From the NCBI RefSeq assembly GCF_005930495.1, contig NZ_SJEX01000044.1:1-41853 (forward strand): a DNA stretch of 41,853 nucleotides, in the 5' to 3' direction. The stretch's first letter is position 1, and each line of letters opens with the position of its first letter. Below, piece by piece: positions 31,268 to 38,939 of this stretch. Made by a program: the position numbers and the translations under genes. The DNA comes from Modestobacter excelsi (GTDB lineage Bacteria; Actinomycetota; Actinomycetes; Mycobacteriales; Geodermatophilaceae). The notes under the pieces were generated by a model that was not told the DNA's origin, did not search any database, and saw only the letters and a program-made list of their open reading frames with translations.

Positions 31268-32673
31268 CACCCGAAGCTCTCGACGTGGAACCGGTCGGCG
31301 GGGACACCGGCAGCCGCGGTCGTCCGGCGGACGTCGTCGGCCCACTGCTGGGGGCCGCAGACGTAGACGTCGCGGTCGGCGATGTCGGGGACCCACCAGG
31401 TGAGCGCGGCCAGGTCGGACGCGGCGCCGACCCCGTCGCCGAGCCAGGACCCGGGCGCGCGCCGGTGTCCGGGCAGCCAGAGCACCTGCAGGCCGCGCTG
31501 CGCGACGAGCACCTCGAACTCGCGCCGGAACAGCGGCGGGCCGGAGTACCGGTGGAGCAGCACCGCCTCACCCGGTGCGTAGTCCAGCCCCTCGGCCAGC
31601 GCGCGCAGCGGCGTCACCCCGACCCCGGCGCCGATGAGCGCGACCCTCCGGCGGGTGCGCGCCCGGGCGGACAGCCGGCCGTAGGGCCCCTCCACCAGCA
31701 CCCGGGTGCCGGGGCGCAGCCCGCGCACCGCGGCACTCCCGTCCCCGACCACCTGCACGGTGATCCGCAGGCCGTGCGGGCCCGGCGCCGCCGACAGCGA
31801 GTACGGGTGCGCACGCGTCCAGCCGGCGCCGGCGAGGAAGCGGAAGCTCAACCACTGCCCCGCCTCGACCGGCATCGGCCGCCGGGTGGTCAACTCCACC
31901 GACACCACCCCGTCGGCCTCCGGGACGACCGAGCCGACCCGGACGCCGTACCGGGCGCTGCGCACCAGCGGCAGGGCGACCCGCCAGACCAGCACCGACG
32001 CCGCGGTGACCGCGTACAGCCCCCACCAGAAGACCGTGCGGGCGGGAGAGGCGAGGAAGTCCTGCCCGGTCCACAGCTGGTGCGGCAGCGCCAGGCCCAC
32101 GCCCAGGTAGCCGTAGAGGTGCAGCAGGTGCCAGGACTCGTAGCGCAGCCGACGGCGGGCCGCCTGGACGCTGGTGACCACCACCATCACCAGGCAACCG
32201 GTGCCGGCGGCGGCCAGCAGCATGCCGGGGTAGGTGACGGTGAGGTCCCACAGCTCACCCGGGGTCGCGCTGAGCTCGCCGGCGGCGTAGCCCCAGGTGA
32301 CCAGACCGATGTGCGCCTGCATCAGGGTGAACGAGGTGAACCCGACGAGCCGGTGGACCCGCGCGAGCCGGTCCTGCCCGACGGCGTGCTCGAGCAGCGG
32401 CACCCGGGCCATCAGCAGCACCTGCACCAGCAGCAGGACCGACGCCAGCAGGCCGGTCAGCCGCCCGCTGGAGGTGAGCCCGTCGGCCCACGAGCCCAGG
32501 TCGGAGACCCCGCCGCCGGCGGCCCACCAGTACGCAACGAGCAGCAGGCCCGCCCACAGCACGACCAGGGCACCCAGCCGGACGCCGGCATCCAGCCGGG
32601 CGCGGGCCGCCGGCGGCGCAGCGGCGGTACGGGCGGGGTCGCCTGCCGGAGCAGAGCGGGACTCGGTGAGCAC
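31264..32673 (-). CDS. Ferric-reductase-like membrane flavocytochrome with FAD/NAD(P) domain
   Basis: The protein has 469 residues from GTG 32673. About six helices span residues 30-235. Haem ligands are suggested by His107 and His121, and by His182 or His185 and His198, the spacing of a bis-haem ferric-reductase domain. The cytoplasmic half is a ferredoxin-NADP reductase module: AGQWLSFRF, HPYSLSAAP for FAD, GAGVGVTPLRAL for the nucleotide, and VYVCGPQQWADDVRR near the C-terminus. Electrons would pass from NAD(P)H through FAD and haem to the outer face. Together with the FMN-binding and ApbE genes this is the flavinyl redox module known from surveys of flavinylated proteins. CAGGCT lies six bases upstream of the start. 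Confidence 0.93.
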   Translation of the reverse strand: MLTESRSAPAGDPARTAAAPPAARARLDAGVRLGALVVLWAGLLLVAYWWAAGGGVSDLGSWADGLTSSGRLTGLLASVLLLVQVLLMARVPLLEHAVGQDRLARVHRLVGFTSFTLMQAHIGLVTWGYAAGELSATPGELWDLTVTYPGMLLAAAGTGCLVMVVVTSVQAARRRLRYESWHLLHLYGYLGVGLALPHQLWTGQDFLASPARTVFWWGLYAVTAASVLVWRVALPLVRSARYGVRVGSVVPEADGVVSVELTTRRPMPVEAGQWLSFRFLAGAGWTRAHPYSLSAAPGPHGLRITVQVVGDGSAAVRGLRPGTRVLVEGPYGRLSARARTRRRVALIGAGVGVTPLRALAEGLDYAPGEAVLLHRYSGPPLFRREFEVLVAQRGLQVLWLPGHRRAPGSWLGDGVGAASDLAALTWWVPDIADRDVYVCGPQQWADDVRRTTAAAGVPADRFHVESFGW

Positions 32674-32679
32674 GGGACC

Positions 32680-32685
32680 AGCCTG
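32680..32685 (-). promoter_or_regulatory. Candidate -10 hexamer (CAGGCT) of the flavin module
   Basis: On the minus strand CAGGCT is followed by six bases and GTG 32673. Confidence 0.4.
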
Positions 32686-32814
32686 GCCCGCGGCACCCGG
32701 CCCGTCGTCGTCCCTCGGCAGGCTCCCGCCGTACTCCAGCCGCGGTATCCCCCTTCCCTGCGGGCCTGCGCCGGGACGACGCGGGGACGTCCCCCGCCGG
32801 GAGAGGCTCTCCCC

Positions 32815-32847
32815 ATGACACCGACCGCTCCGGGGCCGACGCGATGA
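32815..32847 (+). CDS. Possible 10-codon leader ORF before the DedA gene
   Basis: ATG 32815 opens a 10-residue frame whose TGA overlaps the DedA ATG as ATGA. GAGGCT (32803-32808) lies six bases before this ATG, in the pattern of local leaderless starts, while the DedA ATG itself has no ribosome site. Coupling of DedA translation to this mini-ORF is inferred. Confidence 0.4.
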   Translation: MTPTAPGPTR

Positions 32848-33458
32848 GCGTCCTCGCCGACATCGCCTCGACCGCCGAGCAGGTCGCGGCGAGCGCGGGC
32901 TACGCCGGGCTGACCGTCGTCATGGCGGCGGGAGAGGTGCTGCCGATCCCCTCGGAGGTCGTCCTGCCGCTCGTCGGCGCCCGGGTCTCCACCGGTCAGC
33001 TGCTGTTCTGGGCGGCCGCGCTGGCCGCCACCCTCGGCTCGGTGCTCGGCGCCTGGGCGCTGTACGCGGTGGGCCGGTGGGGCGGCCGGCCGGCGGTGCT
33101 GCGGCTCTCGCGTCTGCTGGGGGTGCGCGAGGAGCGGATGTCCCGCGCGGAGTCGTGGTTCGCCCGGCACGGGACCGTCGTCGTGCTGGTCAGCCGGGTC
33201 GTCCCCGGCCTCCGCGGTCTGGCGTCCGTCCCGGCCGGGACGCTGCGCATGCCGATGGCCCGGTTCCTGGTGCTGACCGCCGTCGGCGCCTTCTGCTGGA
33301 ACGCGAGCCTGATCGGCGGGGGCGTGCTGCTGGTCGACCGGTGGCAGTCGGTGCTGGACGCGGTCCCGGTCGCCGCTCCGTACCTCGCCGTCGGCGGCGC
33401 CGGAGCCGCGCTGGTGTGGGTGTCGCACCGGAGCTGGTCGCTCGCCGCCCGGTCGTGA
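32844..33458 (+). CDS. DedA-family membrane protein
   Basis: The protein has 204 residues with four to five membrane segments. The DedA/SNARE-associated block is clear: AAGEVLPIPSEVVLPLVGARV (family E-x-lPiPsE), the Gly-rich helix ATLGSVLGAWALYAVGRWGG, then the central motif SWFARHGTVVVLVSRVVPGLRGLASVPAGTLRMPMARFL, where F-x-R-x-x-P-x-x-R is the family hallmark (here VSRVVPGLRG). DedA proteins are implicated in polyprenyl-phosphate or phospholipid translocation and in membrane homeostasis. The PAP2/kinase operon 3 kb downstream has a related theme, but the two are separate transcripts. Confidence 0.93.
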   Translation: MSVLADIASTAEQVAASAGYAGLTVVMAAGEVLPIPSEVVLPLVGARVSTGQLLFWAAALAATLGSVLGAWALYAVGRWGGRPAVLRLSRLLGVREERMSRAESWFARHGTVVVLVSRVVPGLRGLASVPAGTLRMPMARFLVLTAVGAFCWNASLIGGGVLLVDRWQSVLDAVPVAAPYLAVGGAGAALVWVSHRSWSLAARS

Positions 33459-33537
33459 CCGCGGTGCCCGACGTCCGCCGACCGACCGGGGGACCGGGTG
33501 CCGGGCGGCCCGGCTCGCGGCCCGCTGCGCCGGTGCC

Positions 33538-33543
33538 GAGGAT
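33538..33543 (+). promoter_or_regulatory. Candidate -10 hexamer (GAGGAT) of the histidine kinase gene
   Basis: GAGGAT ends seven bases before ATG 33551. The same GAGGA could instead serve as a ribosome site at eight bases. Confidence 0.3.
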
Positions 33544-33550
33544 GATCCCG

Positions 33551-34750
33551 ATGGGCACCCTGACGACGGTCCGGCGGTGGGGCCGGGCGCACCCCCGGCT
33601 CGTCGACGCCGCCCTCGCGGCGGCCCTGGTCGTGCTCACCCTGCTGACGCTGCCCGGGCTGTCCCACGGCCACGGCCCGGGCCCCGGCGACCTCGACGAC
33701 CGGGGCGCGGACGCCCTGACCACGCTGCTGCTGGCGCTGGCCGCGCTCCTCCTCGCCCTCCGCCGCAGCCATCCGCTGCCGGTGTGGGCGGCGACCGCGG
33801 TCCTCGGCGTGCTCGCGGTCCTGACCAGCGACGGGCGGCTGCCGCTGCCGCTCCCGCTCTTCCTCGCCCTGTACACCGTGGGCCGGCTGCTGCCGGTCAG
33901 CAGCACCGTGGTCGCCACGGCCGTCACCGCCGTCGCGTACGCCGTCACCATGGCGCTGGCCATGGGCAGCTGGCTCGACGACCGCGGTGACCTGCCGGCG
34001 CTGGCCACCGTGGCGCTCAGCGGTGCGGCGGCCGCGGTGGGCGTGGCCGTCCGGAGCCAGCGGGCCGCACTGGCGGCGGCGCAGGACCGGGCGCACCAGG
34101 CCGAGCTGACCCGCGAGGAGGAGGCCGAGCGGCGGGTCACCGACGAACGGCTGCGCATCGCCCGGGAGCTGCACGACGTCGTCGCGCACCACATCTCGGT
34201 GATCAACGTGCAGGCCGGCGTCGCCCGCCACCTGATGGACGCCGACCCCCAGCAGGCACGGACCGCGCTCGGGCTGGTGCGCGAGGCGAGCAAGACCGTG
34301 CTGTCGGAGATGTCGGCGGTCGTCGGCCTGCTGCGCACGCAGGACGAGGACGCGCCCACCGAGCCCGCCCCCGGTCTCTCCCGGGTGCCTGCCCTCGTCG
34401 AGTCCGTCCGGCGGGCCGGCCTGCAGCTGGACTGGACCTCCAGCGGGGACCCGTACCCGTTGGCGCCGATCCCGGACCTGACCGCCTACCGGGTCGTGCA
34501 GGAGTCGCTCACCAACGCCGTCAAGTACGGCACCGGCACCGCCGACCTGGTGATCGACCACCGGCCGGACGCGGTCACCATCGAGGTGCGCAACCCGGTG
34601 GACGCGAGCCGGTCGGGGTCCCCCGGCGCGGGCCACGGGCTGATCGGCATGCGGGAGCGGGTGGAGGCCGTCCACGGCCTGCTCGTGACCGGGTCGGACG
34701 GCGACGGCACCTTCACCGTCCACGCCGAGGTCCCCCGGAGGTCGGTGTGA
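33551..34750 (+). CDS. Two-component sensor histidine kinase (NarL/DesK class)
   Basis: The protein has 399 residues from ATG 33551 (ATG 33542 is three codons earlier). Membrane segments occupy about 15-36, 55-70, 77-92, 100-113, 117-138 and 150-168, with no large sensor domain, so the signal is probably sensed within the membrane. A coiled coil (170-200) leads to the HisKA_3 domain with the phosphorylated His208 in RELHDVVAHHISVINVQAG. The ATPase domain shows the N box ESLTNAVKYG and the G box GHGLIGMRERVEAVHG. It overlaps the response-regulator gene by four bases. The arrangement is typical of actinobacterial envelope-stress or drug-response systems. Confidence 0.93.
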   Translation: MGTLTTVRRWGRAHPRLVDAALAAALVVLTLLTLPGLSHGHGPGPGDLDDRGADALTTLLLALAALLLALRRSHPLPVWAATAVLGVLAVLTSDGRLPLPLPLFLALYTVGRLLPVSSTVVATAVTAVAYAVTMALAMGSWLDDRGDLPALATVALSGAAAAVGVAVRSQRAALAAAQDRAHQAELTREEEAERRVTDERLRIARELHDVVAHHISVINVQAGVARHLMDADPQQARTALGLVREASKTVLSEMSAVVGLLRTQDEDAPTEPAPGLSRVPALVESVRRAGLQLDWTSSGDPYPLAPIPDLTAYRVVQESLTNAVKYGTGTADLVIDHRPDAVTIEVRNPVDASRSGSPGAGHGLIGMRERVEAVHGLLVTGSDGDGTFTVHAEVPRRSV

Positions 34751-35430
34751 CGATCCGGGTGCTGCTGGCCGACGACCAGGTCCTCATCCGCTCGGGCTTC
34801 GCCGCGCTGATCGGCAGCGACGACGCCCTCGAGGTGGTCGGCGAGGCCTCCGACGGCGCCGAGGCGGTGCGGCAGGCGTTCGCGCTGCGCCCGGACGTCG
34901 TCCTGATGGACATCCGGATGCCGGGGCTGGACGGGCTGACCGCGGCCCGGCAGATCACCGGGTCCCCCGAGCTGGCCGACGTCCGGGTGATCGTGCTGAC
35001 CACCTTCGAGGCCGACGAGTACGTCCTGCAGGCGCTGCGCTCGGGGGCGAGCGGCTTCCTGGGCAAGAGCGTGGAGCCCGAGGAGCTGCTGGACGCCATC
35101 CGGGTGGTCGCCCGCGGCGACGCGCTGCTGTCCCCCCAGGCCACCCGCAGCCTCATCGCCCGGTTCCTCGACCAGCCCGAGCAGGGCCGGCCCCCGCTGC
35201 CCGGGACGACCCTCGACGTCCTCACCGACCGGGAACGCGAGATGGTCGCGCTCGTCGCGCACGGGCTCAGCAACGAGGACATCGCCGGGCGGCTGTTCCT
35301 GTCCCCGCTGACGGTGAAGACCCACGTCAACCGGGCGATGAGCAAGCTGGGGGCCCGCGACCGCGCGCAACTGGTCGTGCTGGCCTACCAGACCGGTCTG
35401 GTCCGGGCCGGCGACCCCGAGCCCCGCTGA
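34747..35430 (+). CDS. NarL/LuxR-family response regulator
   Basis: The protein has 227 residues from GTG 34747, which overlaps the kinase stop (GTGA). The receiver domain has acidic pair Asp9-Asp10, phosphoacceptor Asp55 (VVLMDIRMPG), Thr near 82 (VLTTFEAD) and the conserved Lys in SGFLGKS. The LuxR-type helix-turn-helix spans about 160-220: LTDREREMVALVAHGLSNEDIAGRLFLSPLTVKTHVNRAMSKLGARDR. It should be phosphorylated by the adjacent kinase and bind DNA as a dimer. Targets are unknown; the DUF1707 gene 85 bases downstream and the PAP2 operon are candidates by position only. Confidence 0.95.
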   Translation: MTIRVLLADDQVLIRSGFAALIGSDDALEVVGEASDGAEAVRQAFALRPDVVLMDIRMPGLDGLTAARQITGSPELADVRVIVLTTFEADEYVLQALRSGASGFLGKSVEPEELLDAIRVVARGDALLSPQATRSLIARFLDQPEQGRPPLPGTTLDVLTDREREMVALVAHGLSNEDIAGRLFLSPLTVKTHVNRAMSKLGARDRAQLVVLAYQTGLVRAGDPEPR

Positions 35431-35502
35431 GGTCCGGGACGTACTGCAGGCGCAGTAGCCGACGCACTCCGCCAGGAGGATGGCAGGGCGGGCCGGCGCC
35501 CC

Positions 35503-35508
35503 TAGCGT
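35503..35508 (+). promoter_or_regulatory. Candidate -10 hexamer (TAGCGT), leaderless start
   Basis: TAGCGT ends seven bases before ATG 35516. It excludes the upstream in-frame ATG at 35480, which lies before the hexamer. Confidence 0.5.
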
Positions 35509-35515
35509 CGTCGCC

Positions 35516-35980
35516 ATGACGTCAGGGACGACGCAGGACCACGACCACCAGGCCCGACCCCGGCTGCGCGCCTCGGACGCCGACCGCCTGGCGACCGTGG
35601 AGGTGCTGGAGGACGCGGTCGCACACGGGCTGCTCACGCCCGAGGAGGGCAGCGACCGGATGGCCACCGCGTTCGCGGCCCGCCACCGCGACGAGCTGCC
35701 CGCCGTCACGGCCGACCTGCCCGCGCAGGTTCATCCGGTGCCCGCCGCCCCGGCCGGCTGGCGCGCCCTCGCCGCGGCCCTGGTCGCCCAGCTCCGGCAG
35801 GAGGTGGCCGGCACCCGGGCGGCCGGCATCCGGTCCCGGCGCGCCCTCGTCACGGCCGTCGTCGCGGTCGTGCTGGTCGCGGTGCTGGTCAGCCTGGTCG
35901 TCCACGGGCTGTGGGACGGTGGGCCCGGCGACGGGTTCGGCGACGGGTTCGGCGACGGGTTCCGCGGCGGTCGCCGGTAG
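35516..35980 (+). CDS. DUF1707 membrane protein with Gly-Asp-Gly-Phe tail
   Basis: The protein has 154 residues. Residues 17-67 are a DUF1707 domain (LRASDADRLATVEVLEDAVAHGLLTPEEGSDRMATAFAARHRDELPAVTADLP), a short cytoplasmic helical module common in actinobacteria and of unknown function. One membrane helix follows at about 116-135. The last 20 residues would be outside and consist of three GDGF-type tetrapeptides ending in Arg-Gly-Gly-Arg-Arg. The last 92 bases overlap, in antisense, the 3' end of the first PAP2 gene. The start at 35516 matches the DUF1707 N-terminus and the hexamer. Confidence 0.88.
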   Translation: MTSGTTQDHDHQARPRLRASDADRLATVEVLEDAVAHGLLTPEEGSDRMATAFAARHRDELPAVTADLPAQVHPVPAAPAGWRALAAALVAQLRQEVAGTRAAGIRSRRALVTAVVAVVLVAVLVSLVVHGLWDGGPGDGFGDGFGDGFRGGRR

Positions 35981-36617
35981 GGGCGCTGCCCTCCGTCCCG
36001 TGCCGCACGGCCATCAGCAGCGCCGGCCAGCCGAGGGCGAGACCGGCGCCGAGCAGGCCACCGGCCACCGTGTCCGACAGCCAGTGCGCCCGCAGGTACA
36101 CCCGGGACAGCGCCATCACCACGGCGAACACCACCGCGCGCACCTCCCAGCGCCAGCGCGTGGACCCGGGAGCGGCGACGACGAGCACCACCCCGACGGC
36201 GGTCACCGCACCGGCGATCGCGTGCCCCGACGGGAAGGCGGCTCCCGAGGTCACGATGAGGCTGTCCGGCGGTCGGGGGCGGTCGACCCAGGTCTTCACC
36301 GGACCGATCAGCGCCTCGCTGCTGACCACCGCCAGGGCGAAGGCCGCCAGCCGGAGCCAGTGCCGCCGCCAGGCCAGCAGGACCAGCGCGGCGACGCGCA
36401 CCGGCCAGTTGACCCAGGCGCTGCCCAACCAGGACATGCCGACCGCGACCACCGTGGTCGGGCGGTTCTCCACCGTGCCCGCCGCCCGCCACACCGCGTC
36501 GTCCACCGCCTGCACCGCCGGGTGGGTGACCGGCCAGATGACCAGGGCGCCGACCACGACGGCACCGGCCAGCAGCGCACCGCTGACCGCCAGCGCCCGC
36601 CGGGTGTCGACCAGCAT
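35889..36617 (-). CDS. PAP2-family lipid phosphatase, last gene of the five-gene operon
   Basis: The protein has 242 residues from ATG 36617, whose A overlaps the TGA of the upstream gene. About six helices. All three PAP2 motifs are intact: Lys108 with RPRP 113-116 (KTWVDRPRP), PSGH at 129-132, and SR 171-172 with His178 and Asp182 (SRVYLRAHWLSD). It should dephosphorylate a lipid phosphate such as undecaprenyl diphosphate or phosphatidate, with the active site probably on the outer face. The C-terminal 25 residues are Arg/Thr-rich because they are read antisense to the GDGF repeat of the DUF1707 gene, which suggests the true functional domain ends near residue 210. Confidence 0.9.
   Translation of the reverse strand: MLVDTRRALAVSGALLAGAVVVGALVIWPVTHPAVQAVDDAVWRAAGTVENRPTTVVAVGMSWLGSAWVNWPVRVAALVLLAWRRHWLRLAAFALAVVSSEALIGPVKTWVDRPRPPDSLIVTSGAAFPSGHAIAGAVTAVGVVLVVAAPGSTRWRWEVRAVVFAVVMALSRVYLRAHWLSDTVAGGLLGAGLALGWPALLMAVRHGTEGSAPTGDRRGTRRRTRRRTRRRAHRPTARGRPG
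35927..35962 (+). repeat. Three perfect 12-bp tandem copies
   Basis: GGCGACGGGTTC is repeated exactly at 35927-35938, 35939-35950 and 35951-35962. It encodes GDGF three times in the DUF1707 protein and Arg/Thr-rich residues in the antisense PAP2 tail. Confidence 0.9.
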
Positions 36618-37243
36618 CAGCGCGGGTGCCCGAGCACCAGCCGGACCCCGCCGGCGACCGCGACCCCCAGGGCCGCACCGCCGACGACGTCCAGCGGCAG
36701 GTGCGCGCCGACGTGCACCCGCGCCAGGCAGACCAGGACGACCAGCACGGTGCAGCCGATCCGGGCCGGCCGGCCCAGCCACGGCCAGGCGACGACGAGC
36801 AGGCTGGTGACCACGGCGGCGTGCCCGGAGACGTAACCGCGGCCCAGCGCCGCGGCCCCCCGGATGACGACGTCGGGGAGCAGCCCGTCGGGCCGGCCCC
36901 GCGGCACCACCCCCTTCACCACCTTGGCCAGCAGGTAGACACCGGCCCCGGCGAGCAGCAGCCCGGCCGCCAGCCGCCAGCGGCGGAACGCGGCCGCCAC
37001 CGCGGCGGCGCAGGGCACGACGACGACGTTGCCCAGCTGCATCACCGGCCAGACGAGCACGAAGGGCAGCACCGTCGTCGCGTTCAGCGCCCGGAACACC
37101 GCCGTCTCGGCGGCGCTGACCGTGTCCGGGTGCACCGGCAGGGACGCCAGCACCAGCAGCGCCGCGCCACCGACCAGCAGCAGCGCGTCCCGCGGCCGGC
37201 GGACGACCCGGACCGGCCGCCCGGTCCGCGCGGCGGTCGTCAT
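36617..37243 (-). CDS. PAP2-family lipid phosphatase
   Basis: The protein has 208 residues from ATG 37243, overlapping the upstream stop by four bases. Six hydrophobic segments. Motif 1 is Lys110-x6-Arg117-Pro118 (KGVVPRGRP), motif 2 is VSGH (138-141) in place of PSGH, and motif 3 is ARVHVGAHLPLD with Ala174 in place of Ser and His181, Asp185 kept. The catalytic His pair and Arg remain, so activity is likely. Together with the next gene it gives two separate single-domain PAP2 enzymes in one operon, which suggests different substrates or a heteromeric complex. Confidence 0.88.
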   Translation of the reverse strand: MTTAARTGRPVRVVRRPRDALLLVGGAALLVLASLPVHPDTVSAAETAVFRALNATTVLPFVLVWPVMQLGNVVVVPCAAAVAAAFRRWRLAAGLLLAGAGVYLLAKVVKGVVPRGRPDGLLPDVVIRGAAALGRGYVSGHAAVVTSLLVVAWPWLGRPARIGCTVLVVLVCLARVHVGAHLPLDVVGGAALGVAVAGGVRLVLGHPR

Positions 37244-38337
37244 GCCGACTCGGGGACCAGGTCGGTGCGCGGCGCGGTGTTGGGCGCGCGCCGCCACGAC
37301 TTGTTGCGCTGCCAGAAGACGTAGGTGAGCACCCCGAACGGGATGGGGAGGACGTAGGTCAGCACCCGGAAGACCAGCACCCCGGCGGCCACGGCCGGAC
37401 GGTCCCCACCGGCGGCGGCCAGCCCGCTGATCATCGCCACCTCGATGACGCCGAGACCGCCCGGCGTGAACGGGATGGCGGTGAGCAGCCGGGCGAAGGC
37501 GAACACCGCCAGGGCCTCGGCCCAGCCGACCTGGTCGGCGCTGACCCCGCAGAACCGCAGCGCCAGCAGCAGCACCAGGAACAGCGACAGGTGGCTGACG
37601 ACCGTGGCCAGGGTCAGCCAGTGCCAGCGGGCGTGCAGCAGCAGCACGGTCCGGTCGCGGAACTTGGTCAGCGCCAGGTCCCAGCCGCGCACCGGCGGCC
37701 GGTGCACCAGCCGCAGCAGCGCCGAGACCCAGCGGGCCAGCGCCACCCCCACCCGGGCCGCGCTCGCCCGGCTGCGCAGCACCAGCCACAGACCGACCAC
37801 CGCCGCGACGAGGCCGGCGACCCCGAGCAGGCCGGCCAGCAGCCGCCCCGGCGTGGGGGGTGCGGTGAAGGCCAGCAGCGCCAGCGCCACCACCGGCAGC
37901 CCCAGCTTGGCGAAGTTGTTCCACAACCCGGAGGTCAGCAGCGACACCGACGTCCGGGAGCGCGAGAAGCCCCAGGAGGAGTTCATCGCGTAGGTCAGCC
38001 CCATCGCGACGGCCGCACCACCGACCAGCGTGTTCGCCACCGCTGTGGTCGTCTCGGTGGAGACCGTGGCCTGCCGCAGGGTCATCCCCGGCGTCGTCGT
38101 GACCATGACGAACTGGTACGTGGCCAGGTTCCACACCGTCGCCAGGAGCAGCAGGCCGATCTGCAGGGCGGTCATGTCCTGCACGGAGGCCCACACGTCG
38201 CTGAGGCTGGTGAACTGCGGGAGGAACCAGAAGACCATCGCCGCGACCAGCACCAGGGAGAACGCCGGGGCCAGCCAGCGTCGCCAGACCGGTCGCCGGG
38301 GCCGCGCCGGGGTGGTGGCCGCATCCAGGGTGGTCAT
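37240..38337 (-). CDS. Lysylphosphatidylglycerol-synthase-TM / UPF0104-like membrane protein
   Basis: The protein has 365 residues with about eight helices from residue 25 on. The family pattern (MprF flippase domain, AglD, UPF0104) is seen in LVGGAAVAMGLTYAMNSSWGFSRSRTSVSLLTSGLWNNFAKLGLPVVALALL and in the C-terminal ALAVFAFARLLTAIPFTPGGLGVIEVAMISGLAAAGG, where the TPGGLGxxE motif is the strongest hallmark. MprF proteins use this domain to flip lipids; related proteins act in glycolipid pathways. No aminoacyl-transferase domain is attached, so lipid movement, not lysylation, is the likely role. It overlaps both neighbours by four bases. Confidence 0.9.
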   Translation of the reverse strand: MTTLDAATTPARPRRPVWRRWLAPAFSLVLVAAMVFWFLPQFTSLSDVWASVQDMTALQIGLLLLATVWNLATYQFVMVTTTPGMTLRQATVSTETTTAVANTLVGGAAVAMGLTYAMNSSWGFSRSRTSVSLLTSGLWNNFAKLGLPVVALALLAFTAPPTPGRLLAGLLGVAGLVAAVVGLWLVLRSRASAARVGVALARWVSALLRLVHRPPVRGWDLALTKFRDRTVLLLHARWHWLTLATVVSHLSLFLVLLLALRFCGVSADQVGWAEALAVFAFARLLTAIPFTPGGLGVIEVAMISGLAAAGGDRPAVAAGVLVFRVLTYVLPIPFGVLTYVFWQRNKSWRRAPNTAPRTDLVPESA

Positions 38338-38939
38338 GGCTGTCCGTCCCCTCCGCTGGGGTCGAGGTCGACCCGTCCGCCGCTGTCGGCGTGCACCTGG
38401 GCCTGGAGGTCCTCCCGGCTGACCACGCCGACGGCCTGCGAGGCCACCGCCAGCGCCTCGCCGGGACTCCCCTTGTCCAGCTGGAACACGATGGTGAGGC
38501 AGCCGCCGCGGAACACGTAGTACCGCTCGCCCGCATAGGCCGGGCTGACCCGCCGGACCCGCTCCAGCCGGTGCGTGTACTCGTGGTCGCTGGCGATCTC
38601 GACGGCGCCGGAGGTGTCACAGGACTCCTCGAGCCGGACCTCGATGGCCCTGGGGCCGTCGCGGTCGGAGTCCAGCCAGAACCGGGACAGACCGTCGCGC
38701 GCGTCCAGGTGCTGGAAGGTCCAGCCCGAGGGCAGGACGTCCAGGCAGGGCACCCAGGACGACGTCGGCACCGACTGGGCCATCAGGATCACCCCGTTGC
38801 CCGCACCAGCCCTGTCCTCGACCGGGCACAGCGGGGGCTCGGTGATCGCGGCCGTCGGGTTCGCCGAGTCGCTGCCGCACCCCGCCAGGCACCCGGCCGC
38901 CAGCAGTGCCAGCGCGGCGGCGGCCACGGGCCGGTTCAC
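38334..38939 (-). CDS. Lipoprotein of unknown function
   Basis: The protein has 201 residues from GTG 38939, overlapping the kinase stop as GTGA. The lipobox is LAGC with Cys21 (AALALLAAGCLAGC), so the protein would be lipid-anchored outside. The mature part has four or more Cys residues (for example ESCDTSG, RGGCLTIV), which may form disulfides, and ends in an acidic Gly/Asp tail. I recognise no family. Its place between a membrane kinase and a flippase-like protein suggests an accessory or sensing role in the same envelope system. Confidence 0.8.
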   Translation of the reverse strand: MNRPVAAAALALLAAGCLAGCGSDSANPTAAITEPPLCPVEDRAGAGNGVILMAQSVPTSSWVPCLDVLPSGWTFQHLDARDGLSRFWLDSDRDGPRAIEVRLEESCDTSGAVEIASDHEYTHRLERVRRVSPAYAGERYYVFRGGCLTIVFQLDKGSPGEALAVASQAVGVVSREDLQAQVHADSGGRVDLDPSGGDGQP

